A program made the position numbers and the translations under genes. A DNA stretch of 64,000 bases from Setophaga petechia (lineage: Eukaryota > Chordata > Aves > Passeriformes > Parulidae): assembly GCA_024362935.1 (NCBI GenBank), contig JANCRA010000014.1:8077258-8141257 (forward strand). Direction: 5' to 3'. The number at the start of each line of letters is the position of its first letter. Within the stretch, counting starts at the first letter, position 1. The notes under the pieces are model-generated. The model worked only from the letters and a program-made list of their open reading frames with translations. It was not told where the DNA came from and searched no databases. Shown in pieces: positions 27,401 to 34,960 of this stretch.

Positions 27401-30400
27401 ATTTACAGGGCATCGTTTACAGCAATGCCAGACTGCCACTGTATAAAAATGGTAATTAAACAGACTATTAAAAGAGCATTTTCAAGAATGCCTTGGTTGT
27501 AAAAATTCTGCAGCACCATATGACAAAAACCAGAAAAACACGATCCTTTCTATGATCGAAAAAAAGTAGGATTCAACAGATTTGACAGTGTTTGCTTTTG
27601 GGAGGTACCAAACTCCAGCTACAACACAATCCTTTGATGCAAGCTGTCCTCCGCTGTTTGATCTTCTAGTCTTCTTCTAAAAAGTTTTTTTTTTTTTGAT
27701 CTCTCCTTACACTAAACAACTTACACTAGAGCAGACTAAATGTTTTTTTAAAAGGCAAGTTGATGGCTAGGTCACATTATATTGGTGGATATACAAACCA
27801 TGTTTATGAGAGCATGGCTCAGTGACTGAATGAAGTCAGCTGCAGCCTGTACAGCTGCAGAGAGTCTTGCTTCCACTGCTTCTCTGAAGTCCAGCTGAAA
27901 ACCACCACAAACAGGGGAAGAGACCTCAGCTCAGCTGGCTCCTGCATAAGCTCACAGCCTCAAAAGCTTGAGCATGAGCACAAGGAAAGAAATGATTGAT
28001 CAAGTCATCTTTGAAGCTGTACCAAGGAGAGTGGATGCCTGAGACACAGAGCACAGACTCCTACCACAACCTAAAAAGAAAAAGTTCCTAACATGGTCTC
28101 CTTGGAGTAACTATCCTTTAAAACTTTAAGAAAACCCTCAAGTTGATTATCATTTGATGTCTGTGTGTTTACCCCTTCTGTTAGCAAGACATAGTCCACA
28201 ACCAGCCTCATGTTAAATTTAGCCTAAGCCCTGCTCCAACACCACACTTAAAATGTGACACACATGATAAAGAGGGGACAAATCCAATTCACAACCGATT
28301 TCTGACAAAAGGTCTGATAGGAGCTGGTGGGTTGTTAGTTCAGCATTTCTTTCTCCCATCCCTTTGCCCAATACCACTAAGGTACCTGGCTTCTTCAGCA
28401 AGGAGAATGAACTAATTACAGGTACAAATTGGTATATGATACTAGAGCTTTCCCAAATCATTATTCACACATTAATTCACTATTAATTAGCAAATTAGCT
28501 ATGAATTCCCAAAGAAACAGGAAAGCCTCAGTGACACAAGAGCAGCCATGCCTTCCTCCTGGCTTACCTCGGCAATAGTGGACTTGCAGACTTCTCTGGC
28601 CACGGATTCAAACTTTGGATCTGTAGTCAGGTTCAGCTTGTAGTTCCACAAGAGCTATAGAGAAAGCATTTGTAGAAAGGGAGTTGAAGAGGTTTCCGTG
28701 AAGAATAACAAATATTTTGCTTCAGAAAACAATGAAACATCACTTATACCCAATCTCTATCATCACCTCTCTACAGTGAAATGATCAATAATAAGTCTCC
28801 TTGACAACACTTTGGTCCCTTCATTTCTGCAATAATTTTCTCATATTGAACAAATTCAGGCTGTCAGAAATCTCTGCAAGGTCATAAGCTGACTCATTAA
28901 AAGCAAAGATACCAAATGAAGAATATTTCATAACTGAGAGGATAAAACAATGAAAGGTTTAACTTGCCACCTGCTGCATATTAGCAACACCTTTAGCCCA
29001 CCACACCTTTGTGTCCCATGGTTTGTCTGCCTGATGCAAGTGAACTGAACAAATTAGATCTTCAATATGAGCAGATGTCATGCTGAAAACCTTATAAAAA
29101 CCAAGCAAAAAAGGCAGGAGACAAAGCAGCTTGATCCTTCTTTGAGGGCTGTGACCAGACAACTTTTTGGATGCAGATATATTTCAAATCTACAGGAGGT
29201 TCACTCTTGCTAAGCAAAACGATACATTAGAACTTAGACTTCAAAAATGCCTCTGAAAGGACAAATGTTCTTCCAGGAGCCAGCAATGAGCTCATGAAGG
29301 AGCCTCAATGCACAGGATCACTGAGCAAGAATCAGTCTTGGGCCAGTCACACCCTGTAGATACATACACACATCCCAGATGTCCTCCTGAGGCTGCACAA
29401 AGTAAAATTACAGGGTAGGGTCATGAAACCTCAACAAATTAATAGCTGAAGTTGCCTGATTGCTCTATTAGCTCATCTGTTTTTCCAGGAACTTAAGTTC
29501 CATTTAAACATTTTTCATTAACTTAAAGATTAAGAAGTTGCAAAAATTAATTTTAAGAACTCTGCCTTGGTGATAAATTAATATCAAAAAGATAAAATTT
29601 GGTCAAACTTCTACTTTGACGTTTCAATTGTACACAAAACACTGGGAAAACAATCACACACTCTACACAAGTTTCACACCCACTCCAGGAGGGTGGAAGC
29701 ACAGAGAGAGACCCAAAATCAGAATCAGCATAACTGCACCACCTTCCACACCTCTTATGGTTTTGGAGCTGTGAAAAGCTAAAAAAGGAAGTGATGGTAA
29801 ACTAGGGTGTTACAGATGGAGTAAATTGTAAACATGAGGTTGTGTAGGTAAAAGTGAATGAATGGGGAACCTGCCCTTGCAAAGAGCAAGGACCTTGTAG
29901 GTCTCTCCCAGACAAAAATGGAAGTACAAGAATGAGGACACAAGATGAGAATACATCTCTGCATTTGCAATCTCACACTTTGGAGAGTCTCAAAATGTGA
30001 TGCTCTCCAAATGAACCTTCCCACGAACAGAAAGAAGGTTAAACTTGCACCTTAAAACTCCTGATTTTAGCACTAGGCAGAATTTTCCAGGGGATGATCA
30101 ACAATTGTACTGCAGAGAGAGGCAAAGAAAACATTTGGACATTTGGACAAGAGACAATCTCTCTGTGGTCTAGTTTTTTATCACCTCCCTTCAATTTCTG
30201 CCTGGGAAAATGAAACTTAGCCCACAGTTCCTATTTGTGAATGGCTTCCATAATCCAGATCCACCCAACATTTGAAGCAGAGATGCCATCACTTAATCCA
30301 GCAGAAGAAAGATCCAACTTTGACTTCTAAAATTCTCCATTTCTTCTTCATTCAGGTAATTTTTGCTGGCACATTTAAATGTCAGGCAGATACATTTTAA

Positions 30401-31399
30401 TTACTGGAGTTTTCTCTTTTTCAAAAAGACTTAAACAGAAACATGTTGTGCCCTTCATCTGATCCAACCCTGCACAACAGAGAATTACATCTGCCAATGA
30501 AGTCAGGCAGTGCTAAAGGTTAATTTATAAACACAGTTGGAAATTACTGGTTGTACAGCATGACTGGGCTTCATGTCTGGAATATATCTTCCAATAATAA
30601 AACAAAATACAGCCTCTCAAGCATCCAAAATCAAGACTGTCACTGAGGCATGCACTTGTCTGTCTGTGTTCAGGACTAACCAAGCAATTAAGGATCTTGA
30701 TATGGTGTATGCTGACAGAATAGAAATGAGAAAAACCAAAAGAAACCTAATACCAACCTCAGCAATGAATTTTATCCTTTTTTTTGAGTCTTGGGATTTG
30801 AAGAGTCAGCTTGACAGCCCAAAAACTGGCTAATAGTTTGCTCACTGTTAAACACAGTGCTGAGAGGAAATCTGTTCTAAAACCAGCCAAGTGTCTCAAA
30901 CTGCCTCTAAATATCACACCCCCACATCATTTTCCAAACGAGTCTAAGAATTTAGCAGCTGTGAAAGTAATACAGAAGGTGTCAACAGCTGAAATTAAGA
31001 GTTTAAATTCAGTACTGCTCACATCTTTGCCAGAAGGAACACATCACACTGCTCCCAGTAACTCACGGGAACCACCCCCCATTTATAAAACAGGAAAGAC
31101 GTCTGCTATCCTCCCCTGATACCGAAGTACAGTTTGTAAAGTTCTTTAAAATGTTCCACTCTGAAGTTTCCATTAAGACCAATGTGGTTATACTGGGTTA
31201 AAGAAGTCACCTTGTGTCCTTCCTCCAAAGGCCAGTACAGAAACCCAAATGTGTAGTGATTAATAGCCTTTGCTAAGTACCAAACTATGCAAAATACCTC
31301 AGGTTCACAAGGGATAGGAGGTGCAAATGCCATAGCTAGAGAGTGAATAAACAAAGGAGTACTTACATGATTGCAGTCTGAAGAGATTTCATTATCTGG
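374..31399 (-). CDS. GLG1: GLG1 (Golgi glycoprotein 1 / cysteine-rich FGF receptor), internal part, 14 exons
   Basis: Fourteen minus-strand exons splice into 1791 bp (597 codons) with no stop, matching the middle of GLG1 (about residues 150-745 of the human protein, from memory). GLG1 is a type I membrane glycoprotein of the medial Golgi. It binds fibroblast growth factors, affects TGF-beta processing and secretion, and serves as an E-selectin ligand on leukocytes. The visible part is all lumenal: 38 cysteines in tandem repeats of about 60 residues built around CL..., LDP.L...C and D...FC motifs (Pfam Cys-rich FGFR family). Sequons are NLT (exon 3), NIT (exon 4), NET (exon 11) and NLT (exon 13). 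I recall only about two dozen differences from human over this length, so the gene looks intact and strongly constrained. Exon 1 with the start codon and promoter lies beyond base 64000; the C-terminal repeats, transmembrane helix and tail lie before base 1. Recognition is by motif and memory, not by a database search. Confidence 0.97.
488..1150 (-). other. GLG1 intron 14
   Basis: Intron of 663 bp between exons 14 and 15, donor gtgagt after CAT and acceptor ttcttcag. I see no repeat, RNA gene or conserved-looking block. An 88-codon open frame on the plus strand at 561-827 has no recognisable motif and is treated as chance. Confidence 0.9.
1151..1213 (-). CDS. GLG1: GLG1 exon 14 (63 bp, phase 0-0)
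   Basis: A small exon of 21 codons with acceptor ttttctgcag before GAC ATT CAG and donor CAT followed by gtgagt. It encodes DIQIEALLMRAC... and ends QTFCH, the helical end of a GLG1 repeat with the ACE and TFC cysteines. It is in phase at both ends, so skipping would delete 21 residues and two cysteines without a frameshift. It is too short to appear as an open frame of its own; I found it by expecting the conserved GLG1 segment between exons 13 and 15. Confidence 0.96.
1214..2109 (-). other. GLG1 intron 13
   Basis: Intron of 896 bp, donor gtgagt after GAG and acceptor tctgcag. At about 1566-1598 a short stretch repeats ctttccctag twice. Otherwise I see nothing of note. Confidence 0.9.
2110..2196 (-). 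CDS. GLG1: GLG1 exon 13 (87 bp, phase 0-0)
   Basis: The acceptor is tctctag before GAG CTG GAA and the donor is GAG followed by gtgagt. It encodes 29 residues starting ELECLQDHLDDLV, with the CL motif at its start, a second cysteine in SDCRD, and the sequon NLT in GNLTELESE. That sequon is also present in mammalian GLG1 as I recall. Human has VVEC where this sequence has VSDC. Confidence 0.97.
2197..2980 (-). other. GLG1 intron 12
   Basis: Intron of 784 bp, donor gtactg after CAG and acceptor tctctag. No repeat or other gene is visible. Confidence 0.9.
2981..3118 (-). CDS. GLG1: GLG1 exon 12 (138 bp, phase 0-0)
   Basis: The acceptor is ctgtgcag before CTA TCA CGA and the donor is GGG CAG followed by gtactg. 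It encodes 46 residues from LSRECRAEVQ to SEKTETGQ. It carries the repeat hallmark VKLDPALQDKC, then the GKWCSE cysteine. Only one change from human is apparent to me (CMID for CLID). The long plus-strand open frame at 2857-3408 overlaps this exon and is an antisense shadow. Confidence 0.97.
3119..4797 (-). other. GLG1 intron 11
   Basis: Intron of 1679 bp, donor gtgagt after AGG AGG and acceptor ctgtgcag. A 140-codon minus-strand open frame at 4014-4436 has no motif I recognise, lacks credible splice sites in the GLG1 frame, and is not called as coding. No recognisable repeat. Confidence 0.88.
4798..4951 (-). CDS. GLG1: GLG1 exon 11 (154 bp, phase 2-0)
   Basis: The acceptor is tttgcag. The first base completes a lysine codon split from exon 10 (AA|A), followed by LDTVLYRKCQGDASRLC. 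The donor is AGG AGG followed by gtgagt. It encodes 51 full codons with three cysteines and the sequon NET in GWNETSEL. The usual LDP of the repeat is LDT here: the codon reads ACA where proline is expected and human GLG1 has proline. MPPG replaces human MPQG. The exon ends in YRTEEQGRR. Confidence 0.97.
4952..6812 (-). other. GLG1 intron 10
   Basis: Intron of 1861 bp, donor gtgagt after TGG AA and acceptor tttgcag. Retaining it would hit an in-frame TGA at once (TGG AAG TGA). No recognisable repeat or second gene. Confidence 0.9.
6813..6914 (-). CDS. GLG1: GLG1 exon 10 (102 bp, phase 2-2)
   Basis: The acceptor is tttgcag; the exon begins with G, completing a methionine codon split from exon 9 (AT|G). 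It then encodes ILSCLMEHLYTEKMVEDC and ends FISRDW plus AA of the next lysine. Donor gtgagt. It has two cysteines (SCLM, EDCE). Its 33 intact codons look identical to human GLG1 as I recall. Both ends share the same phase, so skipping would keep the frame. Confidence 0.97.
6915..7556 (-). other. GLG1 intron 9
   Basis: Intron of 642 bp, donor gtaggt after CCC AT and acceptor tttgcag. Reading through the donor gives ATG TAG, an immediate stop. Nothing else recognised. Confidence 0.9.
7557..7678 (-). CDS. GLG1: GLG1 exon 9 (122 bp, phase 0-2), very CpG-rich
   Basis: The acceptor is cttcttcag before CTT CAA ACC and the donor is CCC AT followed by gtaggt. It encodes 40 codons: LQTLIQETDPGADYRIDRAL, then the NEACESVIQTACKH stretch with two cysteines, ending RSGDP. 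Codon choice is strikingly GC-rich: I count 13 CpG dinucleotides in 122 bp, while the flanking introns have almost none. The amino-acid sequence is as in mammals, so the base bias acts at silent sites. Confidence 0.97.
7679..13064 (-). other. GLG1 intron 8
   Basis: Intron of 5386 bp, donor gtaagg after CAG GCA and acceptor cttcttcag. It contains a short tandem repeat at 9236-9267 and an AT-rich part at about 11680-12440. No recognisable transposon, RNA gene or extra exon. Confidence 0.88.
9236..9267. repeat. Two-copy tandem repeat, 16-bp unit
   Basis: The 14-mer attatttatcaaaa occurs at 9236-9249 and again at 9252-9265, a direct repeat of period 16. It is AT-rich and contains ATTTA-like words; no function is implied. 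Confidence 0.7.
13065..13279 (-). CDS. GLG1: GLG1 exon 8 (215 bp, phase 1-0)
   Basis: The acceptor is gctcag before GT CGA CAG, where GT completes a glycine split from exon 7 (G|GT). The donor is CAG GCA followed by gtaagg. It encodes 71 full codons: RQVSSECQGEMLDYRRMLME, the LSPEIILSCRGEIEHHC motif, then TLHCLMKVVRG and a final NCQQA. It contains five cysteines and covers the end of one repeat and the start of the next. NVGLNC replaces human NLGMNC. About a dozen CpGs lie in this exon. Confidence 0.97.
13280..15017 (-). other. GLG1 intron 7
   Basis: Intron of 1738 bp, donor gtaagt after CAC AGA G and acceptor gctcag. No repeat, RNA gene or extra exon recognised. Confidence 0.9.
15018..15201 (-). 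CDS. GLG1: GLG1 exon 7 (184 bp, phase 0-1)
   Basis: The acceptor is ctcctgcag before TGT CGT GAT and the donor is CAC AGA G followed by gtaagt. It encodes 61 codons from CRDALTTRQKLIAQDYK through SLAKSCKSDLKKYRC to LLMCLESAVHR, with four cysteines. CRDAL replaces human CREAL; otherwise it matches what I recall of human GLG1. It is the longest near-identical block in the window and the one that settles the gene's identity. About eleven CpGs lie in the exon. Confidence 0.98.
15202..17385 (-). other. GLG1 intron 6
   Basis: Intron of 2184 bp, donor gtaagt after GAA AAG and acceptor ctcctgcag. A stretch at about 16610-16700 is dense in TTAATT/TAATG-type homeodomain core words, but this alone does not show function. 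A 127-codon plus-strand open frame at 16097-16480 has no known motif and is not called. Confidence 0.86.
17386..17457 (-). CDS. GLG1: GLG1 exon 6 (72 bp, phase 0-0)
   Basis: The acceptor is tttcacag before ACT CAG GCT and the donor is GAA AAG followed by gtaagt. It encodes 24 residues: TQAGEGRVYKCLFNHKF and then EESMSEK, with one cysteine in the CL motif. It looks identical to human. The exon covers the linker and the first helix of a repeat; skipping it would keep the frame. Confidence 0.97.
17458..18082 (-). other. GLG1 intron 5
   Basis: Intron of 625 bp, donor gtgagt after GAA AAT and acceptor tttcacag. It contains the AT-rich hairpin at 17599-17632. No other element recognised. Confidence 0.9.
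17599..17632. repeat. AT-rich inverted repeat, 12-bp perfect arms
   Basis: The arm tatgcaataaaa at 17599-17610 is the exact reverse complement of the arm at 17621-17632, with a 10-base loop. Because of the symmetry an AATAAA word appears on both strands. On the GLG1 transcript it lies about 140 bases upstream of the exon 6 acceptor. AT-rich stems of this size can arise by chance. Confidence 0.8.
18083..18286 (-). CDS. GLG1: GLG1 exon 5 (204 bp, phase 0-0)
   Basis: The acceptor is cccatag before GAT GCT CAC and the donor is GAA AAT followed by gtgagt. It encodes 68 residues: DAHSQGEVVACLEKGLVKEA, then QVSDQCKKAILRVAEL, and finally LYFACRDDRERFCEN. Four cysteines make this almost exactly one complete GLG1 repeat. 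Several changes from human cluster in the middle (ETDPRIQVSDQ where human has REPKIQVSEL, from memory), while both ends are invariant. Confidence 0.98.
18287..24881 (-). other. GLG1 intron 4
   Basis: Intron of 6595 bp, donor gtacct after GAA AAG and acceptor cccatag. It contains a short (AT)n run near 20085-20096 and an AT-rich stretch at 23930-24130. The 182-codon plus-strand open frame at 23384-23932 and the 139-codon one at 20683-21102 show no recognisable domain and are not called. No transposon copy recognised. Confidence 0.85.
24882..25097 (-). CDS. GLG1: GLG1 exon 4 (216 bp, phase 0-0)
   Basis: The acceptor is a run of 15 T followed by aacag before ATA AAG GAG; the donor is GAA AAG followed by gtacct. 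It encodes 72 residues: IKECADEPVGKGFLVSCLVD, HRGNITEYQCHQYITKMTA, SDYRLICGFMDDCKADI and KCGSIRPGEK. It has six cysteines, the highest count of any exon here, and the sequon NIT. It equals one complete repeat. Changes from human include FLVSC for YMVSC and CKADINLL for CKNDINIL. Confidence 0.98.
25098..28567 (-). other. GLG1 intron 3
   Basis: Intron of 3470 bp, donor gtaagc after GCC GAG; the acceptor tract is 15 T (25103-25117 on the plus strand are A) followed by aacag. It hosts the old CR1/L3-like fragment at about 25970-26455. A short AT-rich stretch rich in ATTAAT/TTAATTAG words lies at 28461-28510, close to exon 3. Confidence 0.88.
25970..26455 (+). mobile_element. Ancient CR1/L3-like LINE 3' fragment (diverged)
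   Basis: The strongest match is caggtcagactagatg at 26395-26410, the sequence just before the 3' end of old amniote CR1/L3 copies. Upstream, in the right order, are GAAATACTTGCACAGTTCTGGTGG (26 kb), a GACTTGAT block (26127) and a GTCCCTGTAAAAATA block. These are spaced as in the old CR1 3' end. Many substitutions and indels separate them, so the copy is old and inactive. Its left boundary is approximate. The call rests on remembered consensus sequence. Confidence 0.65.
28568..28654 (-). CDS. GLG1: GLG1 exon 3 (87 bp, phase 0-0)
   Basis: The acceptor is tctatag before CTC TTG TGG and the donor is GCC GAG followed by gtaagc. It encodes 29 residues: LLWNYKLNLTTDPKFESVAR then EVCKSTIAE. It contains the sequon NLT and one cysteine. 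The only change from human that I recognise is A for T next to the last residue. It continues the repeat begun in exons 1 and 2. Confidence 0.97.
28655..31366 (-). other. GLG1 intron 2
   Basis: Intron of 2712 bp, donor gtaagt after AAT CAT and acceptor tctatag. No recognisable repeat, RNA gene or further exon; plus-strand open frames at 30573-30833 and 30811-31119 have no motif. Confidence 0.88.
31367..31399 (-). CDS. GLG1: GLG1 exon 2 (33-bp small exon, phase 0-0)
   Basis: The acceptor is cctttcag before CCA GAT AAT and the donor is AAT CAT followed by gtaagt. The 11 codons read PDNEISSDCNH; human GLG1 has PENEISSDCNH directly before LLWNYKL, so the join to exon 3 is exact. It contributes one cysteine to the first repeat. 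It is far too short to be found as an open frame and was located from the expected protein. Skipping it keeps the frame; I believe a mammalian isoform lacking this segment is annotated, but I cannot verify that here. It is called exon 2 on the assumption that a single exon lies upstream. Confidence 0.95.
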
Positions 31400-34300
31400 C
31401 TGAAAGGAGAAAGAAAAGGAGTGTCAGTTTACCTCCAATATGATGCATTTAACAGAGAAGAGTCTAAACTTTTGAAACTAAAATACTGTCAACTCTTCTC
31501 CACTGTAATAAACAACTTGACACAATTGACAGGAAATTTTAAAATCTGAATCACAAGAGTGATGATACCTAATTACAAAAAAAAACGTACAGGTACTTTA
31601 GACACTATGGTGTATCAACAGAACAAATGCACAAGAGTAGGTAGCATTTATGCAGACACTATAAAAACATAATGAATGTACTGGCATCTGCCACAATTGC
31701 CCAAACTAAGAAAGCAAAAAAGCACCTGAGGGAAAACAAAGAAGTATGAGCAGGATTTTAAAGAAAAATTCGTTTGGTGCATACAACTGAAGGAGAATGG
31801 CAGGACTCACTCCCCTCCCCCAGACTGAAATGTTCACATTCCCCATTTGAGAAGTAACATCTTTTCTTTCAGTTGTACATAAAAGAGCTGGTTCAAAGCA
31901 GCTCCAAGATTTATACTTTCAACTGTGAGAACTGGTGACATCCAATATTCATACATCATTTCAAAATATTCACTATATTCTCCTGGGGAGTTCCTTGGAA
32001 AGAACTCGGAGTGCAAACCATCCCATTCTCCTTTCAGCCTGAGTAGCTCTCACAATGAAGAGTTCCTTGAAAAAAGTTAATCATACAAACTCCTATCTCC
32101 TCTCCACAGCAGAACAGCACAAAGGCAGGACAAAATCACCTGGTTGTCACACCCACAGGAAAGTCAACCCTGACTCACAAAGTCTCTGCTTCTACTGATA
32201 CTTAAGATGCCAGACACGCTTTAAGAGCCACAAGACACAAAACCACTCTAAGCTTAAACACATCATTGACACTACAATGTTAGACCTCGGGGATCTGACA
32301 TCAGAGAACCAGCATTTCAGCAGTTTTGAAGCAAGCAAAGCTTTTCAGTTCAACATTTGCTGCTGCACAATCTGCTACACCAACACTTGTACCAATGGTG
32401 CTTTGGGGAACATGAACACAAGTTTATGAGGAAAAAAGCAAGCCTGGAAAACATTTTCAAGCTCTTGATTACAGCCATTATTAACTAAAGCACTTTTATT
32501 TTTCATAGCAGTAAGTGGCAGAAATCACCTCTCCACTTTGAACATAAAAAATGGGACCTGAAGGATTACAGCAATTAATTGCAGTTTGGTCAGACTGACA
32601 TGATCTAAAACTGTATCTCCCAAAGTAATTATAAATTTGAAAATTTGGATATCAACTCTTTTTAAAAGACTAGCAGATGTGTGCTAGTTATCCTCAGACT
32701 GCAGAACTGATTCTTTCAACTGAAAACTGAGATGCCACCCAAATTGCATTATTTTACAGTGGCCTCTAAGACCAAAACTATTGTGACTTACAAAGTGTAC
32801 TTTCCTTAATTTTCTGCACTCATCCCACATCCTTCAGCAACAGATGAAGGCTTTAGACTACTAAAAGCTGGGAGGCAGAGTGCCCCCCACTGAAACTGCT
32901 GTCTCAGTCTTTTAGTCAAGGATAGTTTCTTTATAAAAATATCTAGGCTAGCACTGGAATTCTGCTATAGAGGACAGAACTTCCCAACATATTTGCAGGC
33001 AGGCGAATTTATAAGGGTCAGAGAGCACTCCCACAAAACTCTTCAGGGTCACTTCAATTATTTTTGCACCCTCCAACCTGGTAACCTTTGCTTCAGATCC
33101 ACCAAAGATTAAAGCTCAGGGTTTTTTTCTGGAAAGATGAGCCCAAAAATATAACATAGCTGTTCTCATTGACTTGAGAAACTTAAACAAGCTTTTCTTG
33201 AAATACACAACAACAAAAAAATGTTACAGTGAAATACCAGACTTTACTGTGCTCTGTAGCAAAACTCAGTTCTGTGAAACAAAATCTAGCCTTATTCTTC
33301 TGAAAAGAGTAATGGAACTTGAGGCGATTCCATACAATCCTGACCTGCTTCTCCCTATTTCAGTGAAGTAACACGAGAAAAACAATCCTTTCAGTTTCTG
33401 TCTGATAAACTGAAGGGTTGAGTTTGAAGAAGGGGAAGAAAAATACCCCCAGTGAAAGCCACACACCTTCTGCCTGTGGCCCTCTGTGCACTACATCCAC
33501 CCAAGAAACCTTCCAAGTGAGCAGTTTCAGAACTATATGCAGTTTAGTTTCAAATTACCACTAAGGGAAGTTGAAGAGCAAGAAAAGCTGCATTGTGTCA
33601 GTCCCACATGGTGAGCTTGGGGAACACGGATGCTCAGAACACCCCCAGGACAAGGGGAAGGAAGAGAGCAGCCTAAACCAGCGCCACATGCTTGTCAAGG
33701 CATTTTAGGAGAGAAAGCTGATGGCAAGGACATTCCACCAATTAGCAAGAGAGAGGGACTCCTCATACATCTCCAAACTGAAGGATTAAAACCAACCTTT
33801 ACAGAAAATGTGTGTGCCTCTGGGCTCACAGAAGCCTTTGCTGTTTAGCAGCTTCAGTGGGAATATATTGCCTCCCTTTACAGTTCTGTAAGAAGTTCTC
33901 CAAACTCCTTCACGCACTAACACTCACATTCCAGAGCACAAACACCACTTCCTACCTCCCTGGGAAAGCAGAGATTAGAACAAGTAACACATATAACAAA
34001 ACCTGAACAGAAAAAGCATTTTCTTCCATACAACCACAAACAACAGCCACAAATCACATTGCATTAGTGTTATGAACTCCACAGAAAAATTCAAAGGCAC
34101 TGTTGTGTTTAAAAGTGCCTTTTCCCATCCACCAGATCTCAACTCAGTGAAGGAAACCATGACAGTTATCCATTCCTCTAAATCTCTCTGCTTTGGCAGC
34201 AGTATAAAACTAGGTCAGAACTATAGAGCAAGGTGAGCAGCCCACCAGCACTACCCAGGCCCAAAGGGCCATGAGGTGTTGGTGCTTTAGCAGCAGAAAT

Positions 34301-34555
34301 GGACAATCACCACACTGGGAGCCAAAGGAACAGGAACTGGTGACTGAACCAGGGTCATGCATCCCCACCCAGGGCACAGCACACTGCCTGGGGGCAGTCA
34401 CAGCCACTCCCTCAGCGACACTCAGAGCCCCTTCCAGCCGGGGATACAAAACTCACTTGATTTGGTCTTAATGCATCACATCCTAAGGAAAAATAATTTG
34501 CACCATGGGATTTTGAGAAGCAAACTAAGTATCCTGATCAACTGATGTGGATGAG

Positions 34556-34745
34556 AATGGTGAGGCTGGTTGCCCAAAGAAGCTGAGGATGACCTGTCCC
34601 TGAAAGTGCTCAAGCCCAGGTTGGATGAGGCTTGGAGCAACCTGGTCTAGTAGAAGGCATCCCTTCCCATGACAGGAGGTAGAAATGAGAGGACCTTCAA
34701 GGTCCCTTCCAGCCCAAACTGTTCTACAGCTCTGTGGAAGTCAAG
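34556..34745 (+). mobile_element. CR1 LINE 3' fragment, plus orientation
   Basis: The stretch follows the avian CR1 3' end in order: GAGGCTGGTTGCCC, CCTGAAAGTGCTCAAGCCC, AGGTTGGATGAGGCTTGGAG, CAACCTGGTCTAGTAGAAGG, then CTTCAAGGTCCCTTCCAGCC and a degenerate TTCTACAGCTCTG end. It is 5'-truncated, as nearly all CR1 copies are, and encodes nothing. The remembered consensus matches over nearly its whole length with moderate divergence. Confidence 0.93.
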
Positions 34746-34904
34746 GTCTTGGGGAAACTCTGCAGGAATTATTTTAGATCTCCAGCACTAAGATTCCTTT
34801 GCTTCCTTGCAAAAGTCATGCAAATTAAAGAGTCTGAAGTCAACTGCTCAAGAGTCTTGATTCCCAGAATTTAATCCCTCCTGAGGGCAGAACACGGGAT
34901 AACA

Positions 34905-34960
34905 GCAGACATTTCCATTATTCTTATGGGGATGATGGCAGACATTTCCAATATTCTTGT
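34905..34960. repeat. Short direct repeat, period 33
   Basis: The word gcagacatttcca occurs at 34905 and again at 34938, each followed by a similar ATTCTT-containing tail (TTATTCTTATGG and ATATTCTTGTAA). This is a diverged two-copy local duplication just downstream of the CR1 fragment. Confidence 0.7.
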
